Assembly (NCBI GenBank): GCA_029844215.1
Contig: CM056733.1
Coordinates: forward strand, 68,539,794 to 68,603,793
Reading direction: 5' to 3'
Source: Przewalskia tangutica
Lineage: Eukaryota; Streptophyta; Magnoliopsida; Solanales; Solanaceae
DNA: 64,000 nt
Shown: positions 36,691-50,281 of the stretch, one piece after another
Numbering within the stretch: the stretch's first letter is position 1
Layout: every line of letters begins with the position of its first letter
Made by a program: the position numbers and the translations under genes
Notes under the pieces: generated by a model
Database searches by the model: none
The model's input: only the letters and a program-made list of their open reading frames with translations
Told to the model about the DNA's origin: nothing

Positions 36691-37928
36691 CCAACTACTA
36701 CAAACTACAAGTCCAAAACCGGCCACCTTGAGTTCAACCAAACTAATTCTTATCCAATTTCCATTTCAATCTAAATTGGTAGCATAATAAGATATCAAGT
36801 CGCATTTGGTTAATACTACCATAAGCTTCAAGTCAATAACATGCGACGATTCTAACAACGATCAAATTGTAATCCAACTTAACATGGCCTACATTTCATT
36901 TCGAATTTCAAAGACTACAATCGATCTATAATCCTTATAAACTTCAACATATACTTCATGCTAGCAACAAGTAAGCTAACAACAAAATAAATAATTTTGT
37001 AATACTTTCAAAGAACAAGATTATACCTCAACGCTTTTTAATCCAATCTTCAAAACCGAAGTTGCTCTTTAGCAACCTAGAGCCTCTTCAAGATACTTCA
37101 ATCCGCTACTTGAGACCCTTAGAACCATACCAACAATTTTCCTTCAAACTTCCAACCAAAACCTAGAAAAGCCATTAGGTTTTCACCTTGCGACTAATAC
37201 GAAAACTCTCTTTTTCCGGGATTTTTCTATTGAGATATACTCACAATACACTTAGGAACCTTGGTTTAAAGTATGGGGATTATTGGACAAGGATTGAAAA
37301 TTCTTGTCTTGAAGGACCTTCAAAACCGTGAGCCCTCATTTGGTGTTCCTAAGTTTCTTGAAAAAAATTCTAAGTGTAGTGCCCTTGTCTTGCTACTTGT
37401 ACACATATATAATACTATGGAGGGTCAAGATCTACACAAATGGTTGGCTTAGAAGAGTTTCACATGGATCAAGCCAAGTGGCCTGTTATACCCCGTATTT
37501 CCAGAGTATGTACATGTGGACGTACGTACGAATTTTGAGCCTTAAGTTAGGCATGTTTCGAAATTTTGTGCACAACCCCCGTATAGAGTCGTTTTTCGAC
37601 GAAACGTTTCCACAGCTTTCGTAGGAAAAATTCCGGCTATGTCATTTATAATTTTTGCGGATTTTTCCGGGAGACGAAATATTTCGGACCAACGGGAGGG
37701 TGACATGTGTCACCCTCACATTGGAAGCAAGTGGGGGCTTGGACGATTTGGGCGTCCAAGAGGCCTTGGTTGGCCTTGGCCGATTGGCTCCCTCTTTTGT
37801 GCCTTGTTTTGTGGCTTGTTTTGTGGAGTGTTTTGTGGAGTAGGGTTAGGGTGCACTTGGCTTGATCTTGGCCTTACACTTGCCTTGCACATGGCTTGAT
37901 CTTGGCCATTGGTTGGCTTTTGGTTTTG

Positions 37929-37938
37929 CTATAAATAC
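37929..37938 (+). promoter_or_regulatory. Probable TATA box of the Tekay-H LTR
   Basis: CTATAAATACCCCC at about base 446 of the LTR; the sister copy is at 43420-43429. A second, weaker GTATAAATACCCCC follows at about 38126. Transcription would start roughly 30 bases downstream. Confidence 0.6.
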
Positions 37939-39944
37939 CCCCTAAGTGTGAAGACTTCATCCATTCCAAATATGTTCCAAGTCTTGCTATCCTTCCCCTC
38001 CCCTCTTGTTTGACTCTCGTCCAAGAGCCCCCCCTCCCTAGATAGGCCTTTGTGGCCGAGAGCCTCCCCCTCTCCCCTTTGTGGTGTGGCCGTGGGGTAC
38101 CCCCCCCCTAGCCTAGTTGTCTCGTATAAATACCCCCTTGTGGTTTAGAAATACTCTCCAAAGTATTGTTGTAATGTCCAAATACCTTGGCCCAAATACC
38201 TTGTAGTATTCCCAAGGTTACACTTATACAAAAGCCCAGAAAATACGATTATACTTCCTATAGCCACAAAAACGAAACCCTAAGGAAATCTTCACCCGTT
38301 GTTGAAGTACTTAAGAGAAGTTGGTTAGAACTTCTAAGGGTTGTTTGGATCGGGTTGGAGCACCTTAGTAGAGCGAAACATTGCTAAGGATCGACTTTAA
38401 ACTCGGATAATTTTGGGCTTATCGAGGTAAATATTCTTGACCTTCTATTGTAATTGGAAATTACATGTCTGTTAAAATATATAGTTGAAGTATACTATAT
38501 ATAGAACTGAACGTAGTTGTTGGCAATGTCTTTTGACTTAAGCCTGAAGAATAAAGAACTGAACTGAACTGTAATTACATAGGGTGTATTCTGAGACTTG
38601 TGTAGTATTCAGTATAGTAGAATTATACCCGCTCGGGTAAGATGTATAACCTCGGTTGGCTTGGTAGCCTCGATGAAGAGGAGATTTCGCGGCCGCGTGG
38701 GAGAAGCCAATTTTCGTAGAATGTTCTACGTTAAGATCTAGATTTTAATAAGCGCCTTGTGGCCTTATAGGTTGAAGTGCTACGTGTGACGAATCTTCGG
38801 ACTAAGGAGTAGCCGACGGTTTGAGGTACTCGGAGCGTTTTGCTATTAGTCGATAATCGTCGCGAGGTATGTGAACCTCTTCCTATCTCTTCCAGCATGA
38901 TATGTGTGAACTATGTAGTACGGTAGACGTACATGTGTTAGCTGTGTTTGATTGTTTTTAAAACATAAAGTGTTATAACGGCTTTATGGGAAGTTGGTTA
39001 TAACAGCTTTATGTAGGTAAGAAAATACTTTGTGGTTTTAAAAGGTAACTAATGTGAATTATAACTGGCTTGTTATAATAAAGAACTTGATGTATTTCAA
39101 AAGATTTCTAAATCGTTTTGAAGGGAGAGTAACACTTGGTTTTAAAGGTTTTAAAAAAAGAGTTATACTAGCTTGATGGGGAGTTAGGTATAATGTCTTA
39201 AGAGAGGTAAAGAAAATGGTTTACTGATGTTAGAAGTTAAGAGACTTGATCTTATAAGATAAGAGACTTAACTTATTTGTTTTAAATGTGAATGTTTGTG
39301 TGAAACCTCATTCGTGAGTAATGAGTACTTGGTTTTATTTAAAGGATAATGTTTCTTGATTTCTAAATCGAATGTGTATCGACAGCACCACCGCAGGCGT
39401 TAATAAAGGAAAATGTATTGAATAATGATGAATCGTATTAAAACCAGTAGAAACCTCCATCCGCATAGAAACTAAGATGAGACAAAATGATATTACATTT
39501 TCTAGATCATGGCTGCTGTAATAAGAATGTTGTAAACAAGAATAACCTACTCTCACGTGAGACTTATATTACTCAATTGTTCTAAAACGGAAATCAAGGG
39601 ATTAAGTTTATGAACTATGAAACCATTTGAAAATGAGAAGCTTGAGTAATTGAAACTAGGCAAACTGGAACTTAGGAAAAGAATGTTGTTACTTGATTTT
39701 GAAAAGGAATGTGGGTTGGTCATTCTAATACTACGGTATCGGGTGACTTTGATAAAAGTAATGGATCTCTTTTAAAGAATTTAACGACGTAGTACTTTAG
39801 GTGTTGAAACCCGACTTTGGCATAAAATGAAGGTACTTTGAGTGATGTGAAACTTGCCTATGCTTGTGATGATAGCCTTTGTTGTGCAAGTGTGGTGTTT
39901 CGTGTTACCGCGTCTCGATAGAGGGCGGTTGGATAGTTGAGGTT

Positions 39945-40160
39945 TCTTCGCTCGGCCTTGGTACGGTGGTCGGCTCTCGTACTTGCCGTCTCGTGACCGA
40001 TTCGGCCTTGGTATCGGTAGTCACCGTGACTTGCCCGCTTCGGTGTAGTGACGGTCTCGTGATCTGACCTTGGTCCCCGTGGTCACCCTCGACTTGCCCG
40101 GTCGACCACGTGACCGGCCTTGGTATCCGAGGTCGGCTCGCACTTGCCCCCGACGTGTTC
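39945..40160 (+). repeat. GC-rich tandem array in the Tekay-H LTR
   Basis: About four units of roughly 50-60 bases with the pattern CCTTGGTA..GGTCGGCTC..ACTTGCC. The sister at 45400-45605 is markedly shortened at CGG and CTG sites. Confidence 0.7.
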
Positions 40161-40861
40161 CCTTTGTGGTTGCATTGTATTATTACGCAGTCGGATCCGT
40201 AGTTGTACTTGTCTCAGACGGTTTTTATGACACAGGTGGGACCGTGTTCATGTATACTCCTTGGTATTGTTATATCATAAAGCTAGCCGGTGAGGAAGAA
40301 ATTCCACGGCGCAGTGATAATTTGGAGCGTGAGTCCTCGACTTGATATCGTTATATGTTATGTCGTAGTTGGTCATCATACATGTCTCCCGCTTATATAG
40401 ACTATTATGATTTCATTTACGATATTCTGATTTCACATACTGTACTGTTGTCTCGACCTCCTTGGTGCGTTCATCTGCGCAGTAAAGGTACATCGATCGT
40501 CGATCCGCTTATAGGATCACATTCAGCGTGTTGGGAAGCTCCGTTTCTCCGGAGGCTTATCTTTTGGTATGTGTTCCCTGAGTTGTAGGTTCTTGTACAT
40601 TCAGGGGTATGGCGGGGCCCTGTCCCGTCATAGTTGTTGTAAATCTTAAGTGCATGTAGAAGCTGTTGTGGCGGGGTTGTAAAAGGATTAAACTGCTTCG
40701 GTTTTATGTATATACGAAGGCAATCGCTTTGGTTGGCTTTGTTTATTTATCATGTCTCTCATTTCATGTTTAAAGTTTTTATTTCCATTTGGTTTTCTCG
40801 ATGTTGTATCGCTAGGTGCCCGGTAAGGCACGATCCACGCGATTTTTCGGGTGTGACATAG

Positions 40862-40873
40862 TGGTATCGAGCG
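40862..40873 (+). other. Primer-binding site of Tekay-H (altered)
   Basis: TGGTATCGAGCG follows the LTR by three bases. The standard TGGTATCAGAGC is changed at CAG to CG, as in C and F. Confidence 0.7.
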
Positions 40874-41061
40874 ATTAATCCTCGGAAAGTGTCTGCATCG
40901 TGTCTAGTAAGTCTTGATTATCGGTGTGTTGTGCACCACATCTATAATCAGGAGGCTATAGGACATTTAGGATTGGTTTCCATTTCTTCTCATTCTGAGA
41001 TCGTGCCTTAGAGCTGTGTGATAAGATTGGACCCCTCTGACATACTTCGTTATTACCAGTT

Positions 41062-42225
41062 ATGACTCCGCGTAAGGCAACCCGGCCCCGAAGCAAGGCG
41101 GCGAGGAGAGCTGCGAGTAGAGCGTGGCGAGACCACAAGACTGAGCCTCCATCCGCACCGATGCAGGCGAGAGAGATGAGTTACAAAGTGGGCGATTAAT
41201 GGCGAGTTGTGGCGAACTTGAGGATAAGCTGGGCGCAGCAGTTCGAGCACCGATGGTTCACCCTAGATCGAGATAGTTCGAGGCTACGGATTTTTACGAG
41301 TTGTAGCCGCGAGTTTTATGGGTCGAGGCTCGAGGATGATCCGCAGAGTTCATCCGGCGATTCTGACGGATCGTGAGAGTGATCAAGGCATCGGAGATCG
41401 AGTCGGTGGCCTAGGTTCACATCAATCGCGTGATACCGCATGATCGGGTTTGATTCTCGAGCTGTCCAGGAGAGCATGCACTTCCAGCGGTATGGAACGA
41501 AGTTCTCGAGGCCTTTCTTGCACATTTCTTGCCTCCCGGATGGCGAGGGCTCGCCGGCTGCAGATTTTTGGTGTTACGCAGAACGCGCGTTTGTTCGAGT
41601 ACAACGTGGAGTTCGACTCATTGGCGACGCCCCCGCTTAGTAGCTTGTATGGAGGATCGAGTGCACCGATATGTTACGGTGGCTCGATGATTGCCTTGGC
41701 AGAGTTGTTCGTAGCTCTTCACCGCATGGACATTGCCGCACGCAGCGTATACACTGATGTGAGGAGCGGATAAATCGACGGAATGACCAAGGTCGCAGAA
41801 GAGGCCGAACAGCAGGTCCTTTGGTGACTTTCGAGGCCGTCTCGCCTCGACTAGTTATGTACCTCCGCCAAGATGCAGTGGTCCTCCACGCCTTTCGACC
41901 TTCGGATATTCGGAGCGTGCCTGGCTCCTGTGTTTCAGATTTTCGGGAGCAGGAGTGCTCGCGGACGAGGTTGCCCTTGTCTCAGGTGGTTGTGGAAAGC
42001 TCCATAAGGGAGAGTGTCGTACTAACTCGGGAGATTGTTATTTTTGCGCCAACAGGCCATCCGCAAGAGATCGTCCGACTGGTGGGTAGCACCGGTAGGA
42101 TAGCATGGACTACTAGAGCAGCCATGGTTCTTCACCTTCCGTAGCTGTGCAGATGTTCGTGACACCTAAGGCCCCAGAGGTCGCGTGGGAGTTCAGCTTT
42201 AGCGGTCCTTTGAACCGCCTATTTT
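41062..42225 (+). pseudogene. gag: Degraded Tekay-type gag of element H
   Basis: It starts at an ATG at 41062 (MTPRKATRPRSKAARRAASR), about 190 bases after the primer site, as in element D. Recognisable later pieces across three frames are a REFYGS-like capsid start (about 41310), FDSRAVQ, a LPDGEGSPAADFWC segment, AELFVALHRMDIAARSVYT (about 41701) and a knuckle-like CGKLHKGECR..GDCYFC at about 41990-42050. Nearly every segment is frame-shifted, with insertions and deletions at C/G-rich sites. Comparison with D at 63336 shows many of these at CTG, CGG or CCG, so sequencing error may add to real decay. Confidence 0.65.
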
Positions 42226-42995
42226 CAGTATATCCTTAACCTCTAGAGACTTATATTGTATTGATGTTGATGATGTGTTTAGTGTTATGTTCGGATAGCT
42301 TTGTGCTAAAATGTGATTTAGGAGCATGGTTGATGAAAAGGGTAAGCTCGGGGCATGGAAAGTGTGAACTTTAGGACATTTTATGTTGAGACCTTACGGT
42401 AAGGTCGTCTTGAGTAAAAGATTTATTTTTATGTTTGACCTTATCGTAACGCGAGTGTACGTGGGTTATAATTGTGTGATAAGTCCATGGGTAATGTGGG
42501 AAGTGGTAGCTTTCATGGCTTGAATAGGTAAGATTGTTCCGTGTCGGCGAGCAAGAGTTGGCGCGACAGATGGAGTCGGGTCAGGGCTGTTGCGCCAACC
42601 CGCCCCGCTTTCGAGGTAGGTCACTCGCGGTCCCGCCAGCGCAGGTGGTCACGAGGTGCTAGGCCCAAGTTTAGATGACCATCGTATGAGTTCGTGGATA
42701 CGCTCGATCGTAATCGATTCGTGAAGGCGGAATGGCCTTAGGGAAATCGAGGTTAGTGAGATGACCAAGTTTGAGGTAGTGACTCGAGGTTGGGAAACGA
42801 GCGTTGATGTAGTGTGGTACGGATACTAGAACGAGTTCGAGTGTTCGTGACGAGTACTACGAAAGCGGAGAAGTGAACGTGTGTTTTGTGGCCAGCGTGG
42901 CATGATTGTTTTCAGACGATAGCAAGGGAAGACTATAATCGACGCCGCTTGTTTTGAGACTCAAGGAACATTCGACGAATGTTTCTAAGGAAGAA
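42226..42995 (+). other. Non-coding remnant between gag and 3' LTR of Tekay-H
   Basis: No RT or integrase block is readable. It ends ACGAATGTTTCTAAGGAAGAA, a decayed Tekay polypurine tract, just before the LTR start at 42996. Confidence 0.6.
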
Positions 42996-45900
42996 TGTTA
43001 TACCCGTATTTCCGAGTATGTACATGTGGACGACGCATTTAATTTTGAGCCTTAAGTTAGGCATGTTTCGAAATTTTGTGCACAACCCCAGATAGAGTCG
43101 TTTTTCGACGAAACGTTTCCACGCTTCGTAGGGAAAATTCCGCTATGTCATTTATAATTTTTATGATTTTTCCGAGAGACGAACATTTCGATCAACGGAG
43201 GGTGACACGTGTCACCTCACATTGAAGCTGGGGGCTTGACGATTTGGGCGCCCAAGAGGCCTCGTTGGCCTCGCCGATTGGCTCCTCTTTTGTGCCTTGT
43301 TTTGTGGCTTGTTTTGTGGAGTGTTTTGTGGAGTAGGGTTAGGTGCACTTGGCTTGATCTTGGCCTTACACTTGCCTTGCACATGGCTTGATCTTGCCAT
43401 TGGTTGGCTTTTGGTTTTGCTATAAATACCCCTAAGTGTGAAGACTTCATCCATTCCAAATATGTTCCAAGTCTTGCTATCCTTCCTCCTCTTGTTTGAC
43501 TCTCGCCCAAGAGCCCTCCCTAGATAGGCCTTTGTGGCCGAGAGCCTCCCTCTCCCCTTTGTGGTGTGGCTGGTACCCCAGCCTAGTTGTCTCGTATAAA
43601 TACCCCTCGTGGTTTAGAAATACTCTCCAAAGTATTGTTGTAATGTCCAAATACCTCGCCCAAATACCTTGTAGTATTCCCAAGGTTACACTTATACAAA
43701 AGCCCGAAAATACGATTATACTTCCTATAGCCACAAAAACGAAACCCTAAGGAAATCTTCACCCGTTGTCATACTTAAGAGAAGTTGGTTAGAACTTCTG
43801 GGGTTGTTGGATCGGGTTGAGCACCCGAGTAGAGCGAAACATTGCTAAGGATCGACTTTAAACTCGGATAATTTTGGGCTTATCGAGGTAAATATTCTTG
43901 ACCTTCTATTGTAATTGGAAATTACATGTCGTTAAAATATATAGTTGAAGTATACTATATATGTAATCGAACGTAGTTGTTGGCAATGTCTTTTGACTTA
44001 AGCTCAAGAATAAAGAATCGAATCAACTGTAATTACATAGATCAGACACAAGAGACTTGTGTAGTATTATCAGATAGTAGAATTATACCCGTTCGTAAGA
44101 TGTATAACCCTCGTTGGCTTGGCAGCCACCTCGATAGAGAGGAGATTTACGCGGCCATGTGGGGGAGGCCGAATTTTCTGTAGAATGTTCTACGTTAAGA
44201 TCTAGATTTTAATAAGCGCCTTGTGGCCTTATAGGTTGAAGTGCTACGTGTGACGTAATCTTGTGGACTAAGGAGTAGCCGACTGGTTGAGGTACTCGGA
44301 GCGATTTGCTATTAGTCGATAATAGTCGCGAGGTATGTGAACCTCTTCCTATCTCTTCCAAAGATGATATGTGTGAACTATGTAGTACGGTAGACGCATA
44401 CGTGTTAAATTGTGTTTGATTGTTTTAAAACATAAAGTGTTATAACGGCTTTATGGGAAGTTGGTTATAACAACTTTATGTAGGTAAGAAAATACTTTGT
44501 GGTTTTAAAAGGTAACTGATGTGAATTATAACTGGCTTGTTATAATAAAGAACTTGATGTATTTCAAAAGATTTATAAATCGTTTTGAAGGGAGAGTAAC
44601 ACTTGGTTTTAAAGGTTTTAAAAAGAGTTATACTAGCTTGATGGGAGTTAGGTATAATGTCTTAAGAGAGGTAAAGAAAATGGTTTACTGATGTTAGAAG
44701 TTAAGAGACTTGATCTTATAAGATAAGAGACTTAACTTATTTGTTTTAAATGTGAATGTTTGTGTGAAACCTCATTCGTGAGTAATGAGTACTTGGTTTT
44801 ATTTAAAGGATAATGTTTTACTGATTTCGAAATCGAACGTGTATCGGCAGCACCATCGCAGCGTTAATAAAGGAAAATGTATTGAATAATGATGAATCGT
44901 ATTAAAACCAGTAGAAACCTCCATCCGCATAGAAACTAAGATGAGACAAAATGATATTACATTTTCTAGATCATGGTCTGTAATAAGAATGTTGTAAACA
45001 AGAATAACCTACTCTCACGTGAGACATATATTACTCAATTGTTCTAAAAGAAATCAAGTGATTAAGTTTATGAACTATGAAACCATTTGAAAATGAGAAG
45101 CTTGAGTAATTGAAACTAGGCAAACCGAACTTAGGAAAAGAATGTTGTTACTTGATTTTGAAAAGGAATGTGGGTTGGTCATTCTAATACTACGGTATCG
45201 GGTGACTTTGATAAAAGTAATGGATCTCTTTAAAGAATTTAACGACGTAGTACTTTAGGTTGAAACCCGACTTTGGCATAAAATGAAGGTACTTTGAGTG
45301 ATGTGAAACTTGCCTATGCTTGTGATGATAGCCTTTGTTGTGCAAGTGTGGTGTTTCGGTTACCGCTGGCTCTCGATGGCCGGAGGGCCGTTGAGGTTTC
45401 TTCTGTTCGCCTTGGTACCGGTGGTCGGCTCTTGCCTCCGCCTCGACCGATTCGCTCGTATCCGTAGTCACCGCGACTTGCCCTGCTCAGTAGTAGTGAC
45501 GGTCTCGTGATACGCCTTGGTCCCCGTGGTCACCAGACTTGCCCCGGCCACTACGTGACCGCCTTGGTATCCGTGAGTCGGCCGCACTTGCCCCGTGACG
45601 CCTTCGTGTTTGTGGTTGCATTGTATTATTGGCACGGCCGATCCGTAGTTGTACTTGTCTCAGACGGTTTTATGACACAGTGGGACTCGTGTTCATGTAT
45701 ACTCCTTGGTATTGTTATATCATAAACCGGCAGCTGAGGAAGAAATTCCACGCACGAGTGATAATTGGAGGCGAGTCCCCGACTGATGTAATCGTTATAT
45801 GTTATGTACTGTAGTTGGTCATCATACATGTCTCCTGCTTATATAGACTATTATGATTTCATTTATAGTATTTACAGTTTCACATACTTGGTACTGTCAG

Positions 45901-46290
45901 ATCGACTCCTTCGGGCCGTTCACGCCGCAGTAAAGGTACATCGATCCGCGATCCCCGCTTATAGGATCACATTCGTGTTGGGAAGCTCCGTTTCTCCGAG
46001 GCTTATCTTTTGGTATGTGTTCTCGAGTTGTAGTTCTTGTACATCTGTGGTATGGCGGGCCCCGTCCGTCATAGTTGTTGTAAATCTTGCAGGTCTGTAG
46101 AATCACAAGTGTGGTTGTAAAAGGATTAAACTGCTCGGTTTTATGTATACCGAAGGCAACTGCTTGTTGGCCTGCTTATTTATCATGTCTCTCATTTCAT
46201 GTTTAAAGTTTTTATTTCCGCCGGTTTTCTCGATGTTGTATCGCTAGGGTGCCCGGTAAGGCACTACCACGCCCGATTTTCGGCGTGATA
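42996..46290 (+). repeat. 3' LTR of Tekay-H
   Basis: Sister of 37484-40858. AT-rich parts are nearly identical, while C/G-rich sites differ repeatedly in a patterned way (CTGAAC appears as TCGAAC). The module is at 44431-44480. The terminal GTGATA stands for GTGACA. Confidence 0.9.
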
Positions 46291-46295
46291 CGGCC

Positions 46296-46557
46296 CTCGA
46301 CTTTTAGTCAACAATGTCAAGCTAAGTCATGTGCAAGACTTGGTCATCTCACTAATGGTCAAATGACCCTTTTGCCCAAGGCAAATTTCGTCCAAGACAC
46401 TAAGGGGGGTGACACGTGTCTCCCTCTCATTCGTCGCAATATTTCATTTCCGACAATTTCACAATTTCCGATAAATTTTTACTCGTCTCTAATCTTAACA
46501 TCTTTTGAGTTCTTACTTACGTTCTTAAAACATATCCTGTAAAAACGGGGTGTAACA
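46296..46557 (-). repeat. 3' LTR of Tekay-F, start segment
   Basis: It matches 51305-51566 almost base for base, including GTCAACAATGTCAAGCTAAG and the end GGGGTGTAACA. It completes the LTR begun at 33849. Confidence 0.9.
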
Positions 46558-47743
46558 TTGTTCCCCCCTTAGAAACATTCGTCCTCGAATGTTCTTTCGG
46601 AGTCAATCTTTATAATTAGCGACATAGTTTCCTTTCACAACCCTGACATACAAATAATGCCACACATAGCCCTAATACCTCGCACACGCATATCCGTCCA
46701 TCATAAGCCCAAAAGAGGTTATCTTTTTGGTACTTCCAACTCTTCCTAGCATACATACATAACTTCCATACCACTCGCCTCTAATCTTTGGAGTCATTCT
46801 ATAAGACAATATACGACCATTTCCGGCCACGACTGTTCCGTGGAACGCGCCCACGAACCCGTAGAACAATTAACTAGACTTGGGCCTTGCGCTCGTGACC
46901 CGCCACGTAGCGGAACTACTACCAACTGATCCCACTCCATTCCAGGCCGGGAGACCTGTAACAGTCCTCAACCACTCAAAGCCGCACTTAACTCTTATCC
47001 TCGTCCGACTTAAAATCTTATTTCCAGAGAAAACCTTATACATCTAAGGTCTCAGCTATCAATATTCTTAGGCTCGCAATTTCCATACTCCCACTTATCT
47101 TATCACCCCAAAGAAACGTATAAAAACTTCTCACAAAACCATAACCATGTTGTCTCGATCACAACAACCATTATTTACTCTATACAGGCCTCATCCGTAA
47201 TCTTCTTAAGCTTACTACACAGCTTAATCTATTAACATGACATTCCATTAGGTTCCTTAATATGGCTTCTTAAGGGTTCACTACCCTATCAGACAGCTCA
47301 TCCTTTCCCAATAATCTCAAAATAAACCACAAGACCTTGGCGAAATTTCATTAACTATTCCATACCTTCCCAGATCTAGTTAGTCTTTACCGATCCTGGT
47401 AATCTAAAATCATTCTAGGCAACACGCCCGACCTCATACATAACTCCGTATAGATGTATGTCACAATACCAACTATACTATAATCAATACCAACCGATAC
47501 GCAATCCACATAGTCATTCCCGGTCATCACGCTTTCTCGTAGCTGCAAACAATCATAACTCGTTAGGGAGGACGACCTAACAACACTTTCTATCGCACGA
47601 TCTCAGAGTGAGAAGGATGGAAACTAATCCTAAATGTCTCGCAGCCTCCCGATTATAGATGTGGTACACAACACACCGATAATCAAGACTTACTAGACAC
47701 TGGCTCAGACACTTTCCGAGGACTAATCGCTCGATACCACTTT
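46558..47743 (-). other. Internal remnant of Tekay-F
   Basis: On the minus strand, after the primer site, it carries the leader shared with D and H (TCTTGATTATCGGTGTGTTG, then GGAGGCTGCGAGACATTTAG), then unrecognisable sequence, and ends with ACGAATGTTTCTAAGGGGGG, an intact Tekay polypurine tract. All coding domains are deleted. Confidence 0.7.
47729..47740 (-). other. Primer-binding site of Tekay-F (altered)
   Basis: Minus-strand GTGGTATCGAGC next to the LTR end at 47744; the same CAG-to-CG change as in C and H. Confidence 0.7.
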
Positions 47744-48635
47744 TGTCACGACCACCCTCGATCGCGATCGTGCCCTACCCGCACCCTTAAAGGTATACAT
47801 CGAGAGAAAATCAGCGGAACATACTTGAAACTTATTAATAAAACATCGAAGTAAAACAACAAAGTTAGCCGACAGTGGCTACCTTCCCGAACATATATAA
47901 ATACAACCAAGCGCTTTTCATTTCTTTTACAAATCGACCCACAAAATGTGAATACGTACTTAGGAATAACAATCGAACAATCGTGGCGGACAAGGCCCCG
48001 CCGCATTCTGAATATACATAGCCACGACAACTCCTAACATTGGAGCCATCTCAAAATGCTGAACCAGATCCTAAGCTCATGGATCCATAATCACAGTACC
48101 TAAACTCGCGGACATTTAACGCACTTCGGCGGGTCGCATAACAAAAATTTAATATGGAATGTAAATAACGTCAAGAAATGATCATAATCAGATAAAAGAA
48201 TGACAAGGACAAGTATAAAAATACATACCAGATCCTGCCGTGTCATTACCACTTATGAACTTAATCGTACATTAATCATTATTTTCCTTCTTTCAATAGG
48301 AATTAACATCATATTCTTACATACATACTTAAGAATTCAATCAAGTTTTTCCACATAACTTACATCAATATCTTTTTCCATTCCATTAAGAGTTATAGTC
48401 ATATCTTACGTACTTACTTAGGAGAAGTCATTAAGTTCATTTCTATCTAACTTACTTATCTTTCATAACATAGTCCGGCCCACTACAGAGGGACACATAT
48501 ACTACCCGGCCCAAACTGGGACGCGATCAAGTCACACCAATATCAAAGCATGCCCGTGGAATCCCCCATCACTGTCGACAGCTAAAAGTGTAACACATAA
48601 CCATGGGTCTCACGCCCATAATATCAATCAAAACA

Positions 48636-48925
48636 GGTGGTATAACGTCCGGGGCTTGCCTCATTTATACTCTTACCCTGGAGAAGGTGGTAAAGCAGGG
48701 GGTATAACGTCTTGGGGCTTGCCCCTCATTTATACTCTTACCCTGGAGAAGGTGGTATAACGTCTTGGGGCTTGCCCCTCATTTATACTCTTACCCTATC
48801 TCGACCGGCCAAGTAACACATAAAGGTGGTACAACGTCTGGGATTTACCCTCACTTATACTCTTACCCCGGAGAAGGTGGTATAACGCCTGGGGCTTGCC
48901 CCTCATTTATACTCTTACCCTAACT
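48636..48925 (-). repeat. LTR tandem array around GGTATAACGTCTTGGGG, second copy
   Basis: About five units; one fewer than at 34755-35110. Confidence 0.8.
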
Positions 48926-50281
48926 CAACCGGCCATCATACATAATATAAGCACTACCGACTTATCATACATAACATAAGCACTACCGGCTTATCGTACA
49001 TAATATAAGCAAGTTAAGAAATCCCCTAACTTCTTATTAGCTTGTTCATATACACTCTCATTTTTGTTTACTTAAGGCACTAACATGTCATTATAAAATC
49101 CGGGAATTTAACCCAACGTACTACGTGCCTCTACTCCTTTAAAATGATTCTCTTTCAAATAAAACTTCCAAGATACTAATAACCGTAGTATCAAGTCATA
49201 TCTACTTTTCACGACAAGTCACAATACTTTTTTAGAAATACATTTATAGGCTTCTAAATCTAGTGACTTTTCTTTGAAACCTAAAGCAATTGGTACCTTT
49301 AAAACAATTTGCCCTTCTTTATTTCAAATCATTTCTTTGCTTACTTTACTGAAGAAAACCATTCTTTTAAATCTTCCATAAAGTTGTTATAACCAACTTC
49401 CCATAAAGCCGTTATAACTCTTTATTTCTTAGACAAATACATTCATTTGATAACCAAGAAACTTATACTTTCAATTCAAATCGCATAGCTTTCAAAATAC
49501 TTCAAGTCTCTTAACTTTTAGGAACGCAAGTTTCTTAACCTTTTAACACTTTGAGGTCCATAGTCTTAAAACTTCATACGTAAATCCTTATAAATTAAGT
49601 AACATATACTTGGTGCGGTGTGAATAAGTTATACTTATTTATAACTATCTTAATCAAGTAGCCATGATCTAGAAAATGTAATACAATTTTGTCTTATCTT
49701 AGCTTCTATGCAGATGGAGAATTCTACTTGTTTTAACATAAGTAATGTCATTACATTTTCCTTTATTAACGCTGCAATGGCTTGTTCAATACTTATTCTC
49801 ATTTGTTCCGTAAATTAGCCAAGTCAACTTGGCTCCAAATACCCCCTAACGACTCTTACCAACATCCCCCATAAGACTTGGTAAGAACTTAGGATAACTT
49901 AGACATAACCTTTACGTAGAGTAAATCAACATACATACCTCTTAACTTCTAAGAGTAGAAGGAATCATGAAATAGTACTACACGTATATTCCATACATAG
50001 AATCATGTCAAAAGAAGGAAGAGGTTCACATACCTCGCGACGATTGTCGACAAGTAGCAAGATGCTCCAAAGTACTTCAACCTCAGCTATCACAATCTTC
50101 CAGTAGGATACGCTATACTTAGTTCTTCAACCTATCATGGTCACAATACGTCCATTATCCTCTTACTTCAAACGTAGAATATTCTAAGTGCTAAGTCGCC
50201 AATTTCTACGGAAAATCGACAAAGACCTCCTTTGTTTCTACTCACTTTGCCACCTTTTTCAAGGTCGATTACAATAACTGC

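Larger units (their letters stand above)
33849..37483 (-). repeat. 3' LTR of Tekay-F, larger part
   Basis: It matches 47744-51300 almost throughout. It contains the array at 34755-35110, the 58-bp repeats at 36462-36690 and the GTTATAAC/CTTTATG module at 35569-35607. The remaining 262 bases lie at 46296-46557, beyond Tekay-H. Confidence 0.9.
37484..40858 (+). repeat. 5' LTR of Tekay-H
   Basis: It starts TGTTATACCCC and ends GTGTGACA. It contains a TATA box at 37929-37938, a pyrimidine-rich leader, the CATAAAG/GTTATAAC/CTTTATG module at 38963-39013 and a GC-rich tandem array at 39945-40160. Confidence 0.9.
37484..46290 (+). mobile_element. Tekay-like gag-only element H
   Basis: LTRs of about 3.4 kb (37484-40858) and 3.3 kb (42996-46290) flank 2.1 kb with a degraded gag and no protease, RT or integrase. 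The target duplication is TGGCC at 37479-37483 and CGGCC at 46291-46295, one mismatch. It is in the 3' LTR of F and in opposite orientation. It is the youngest layer of this stack by position. Confidence 0.9.

Noticed and set aside
41440..42144. Overlapping plus-strand ORFs as new genes
   Set aside because: They are frame-shifted pieces of Tekay-type gag between the primer site and 3' LTR of element H.
37484..46290. Tekay-H LTR pair as an inverted-repeat DNA transposon
   Set aside because: The two ends are direct repeats with a primer site and polypurine-tract remnant, and the ends read TG..TGACA/TGATA.
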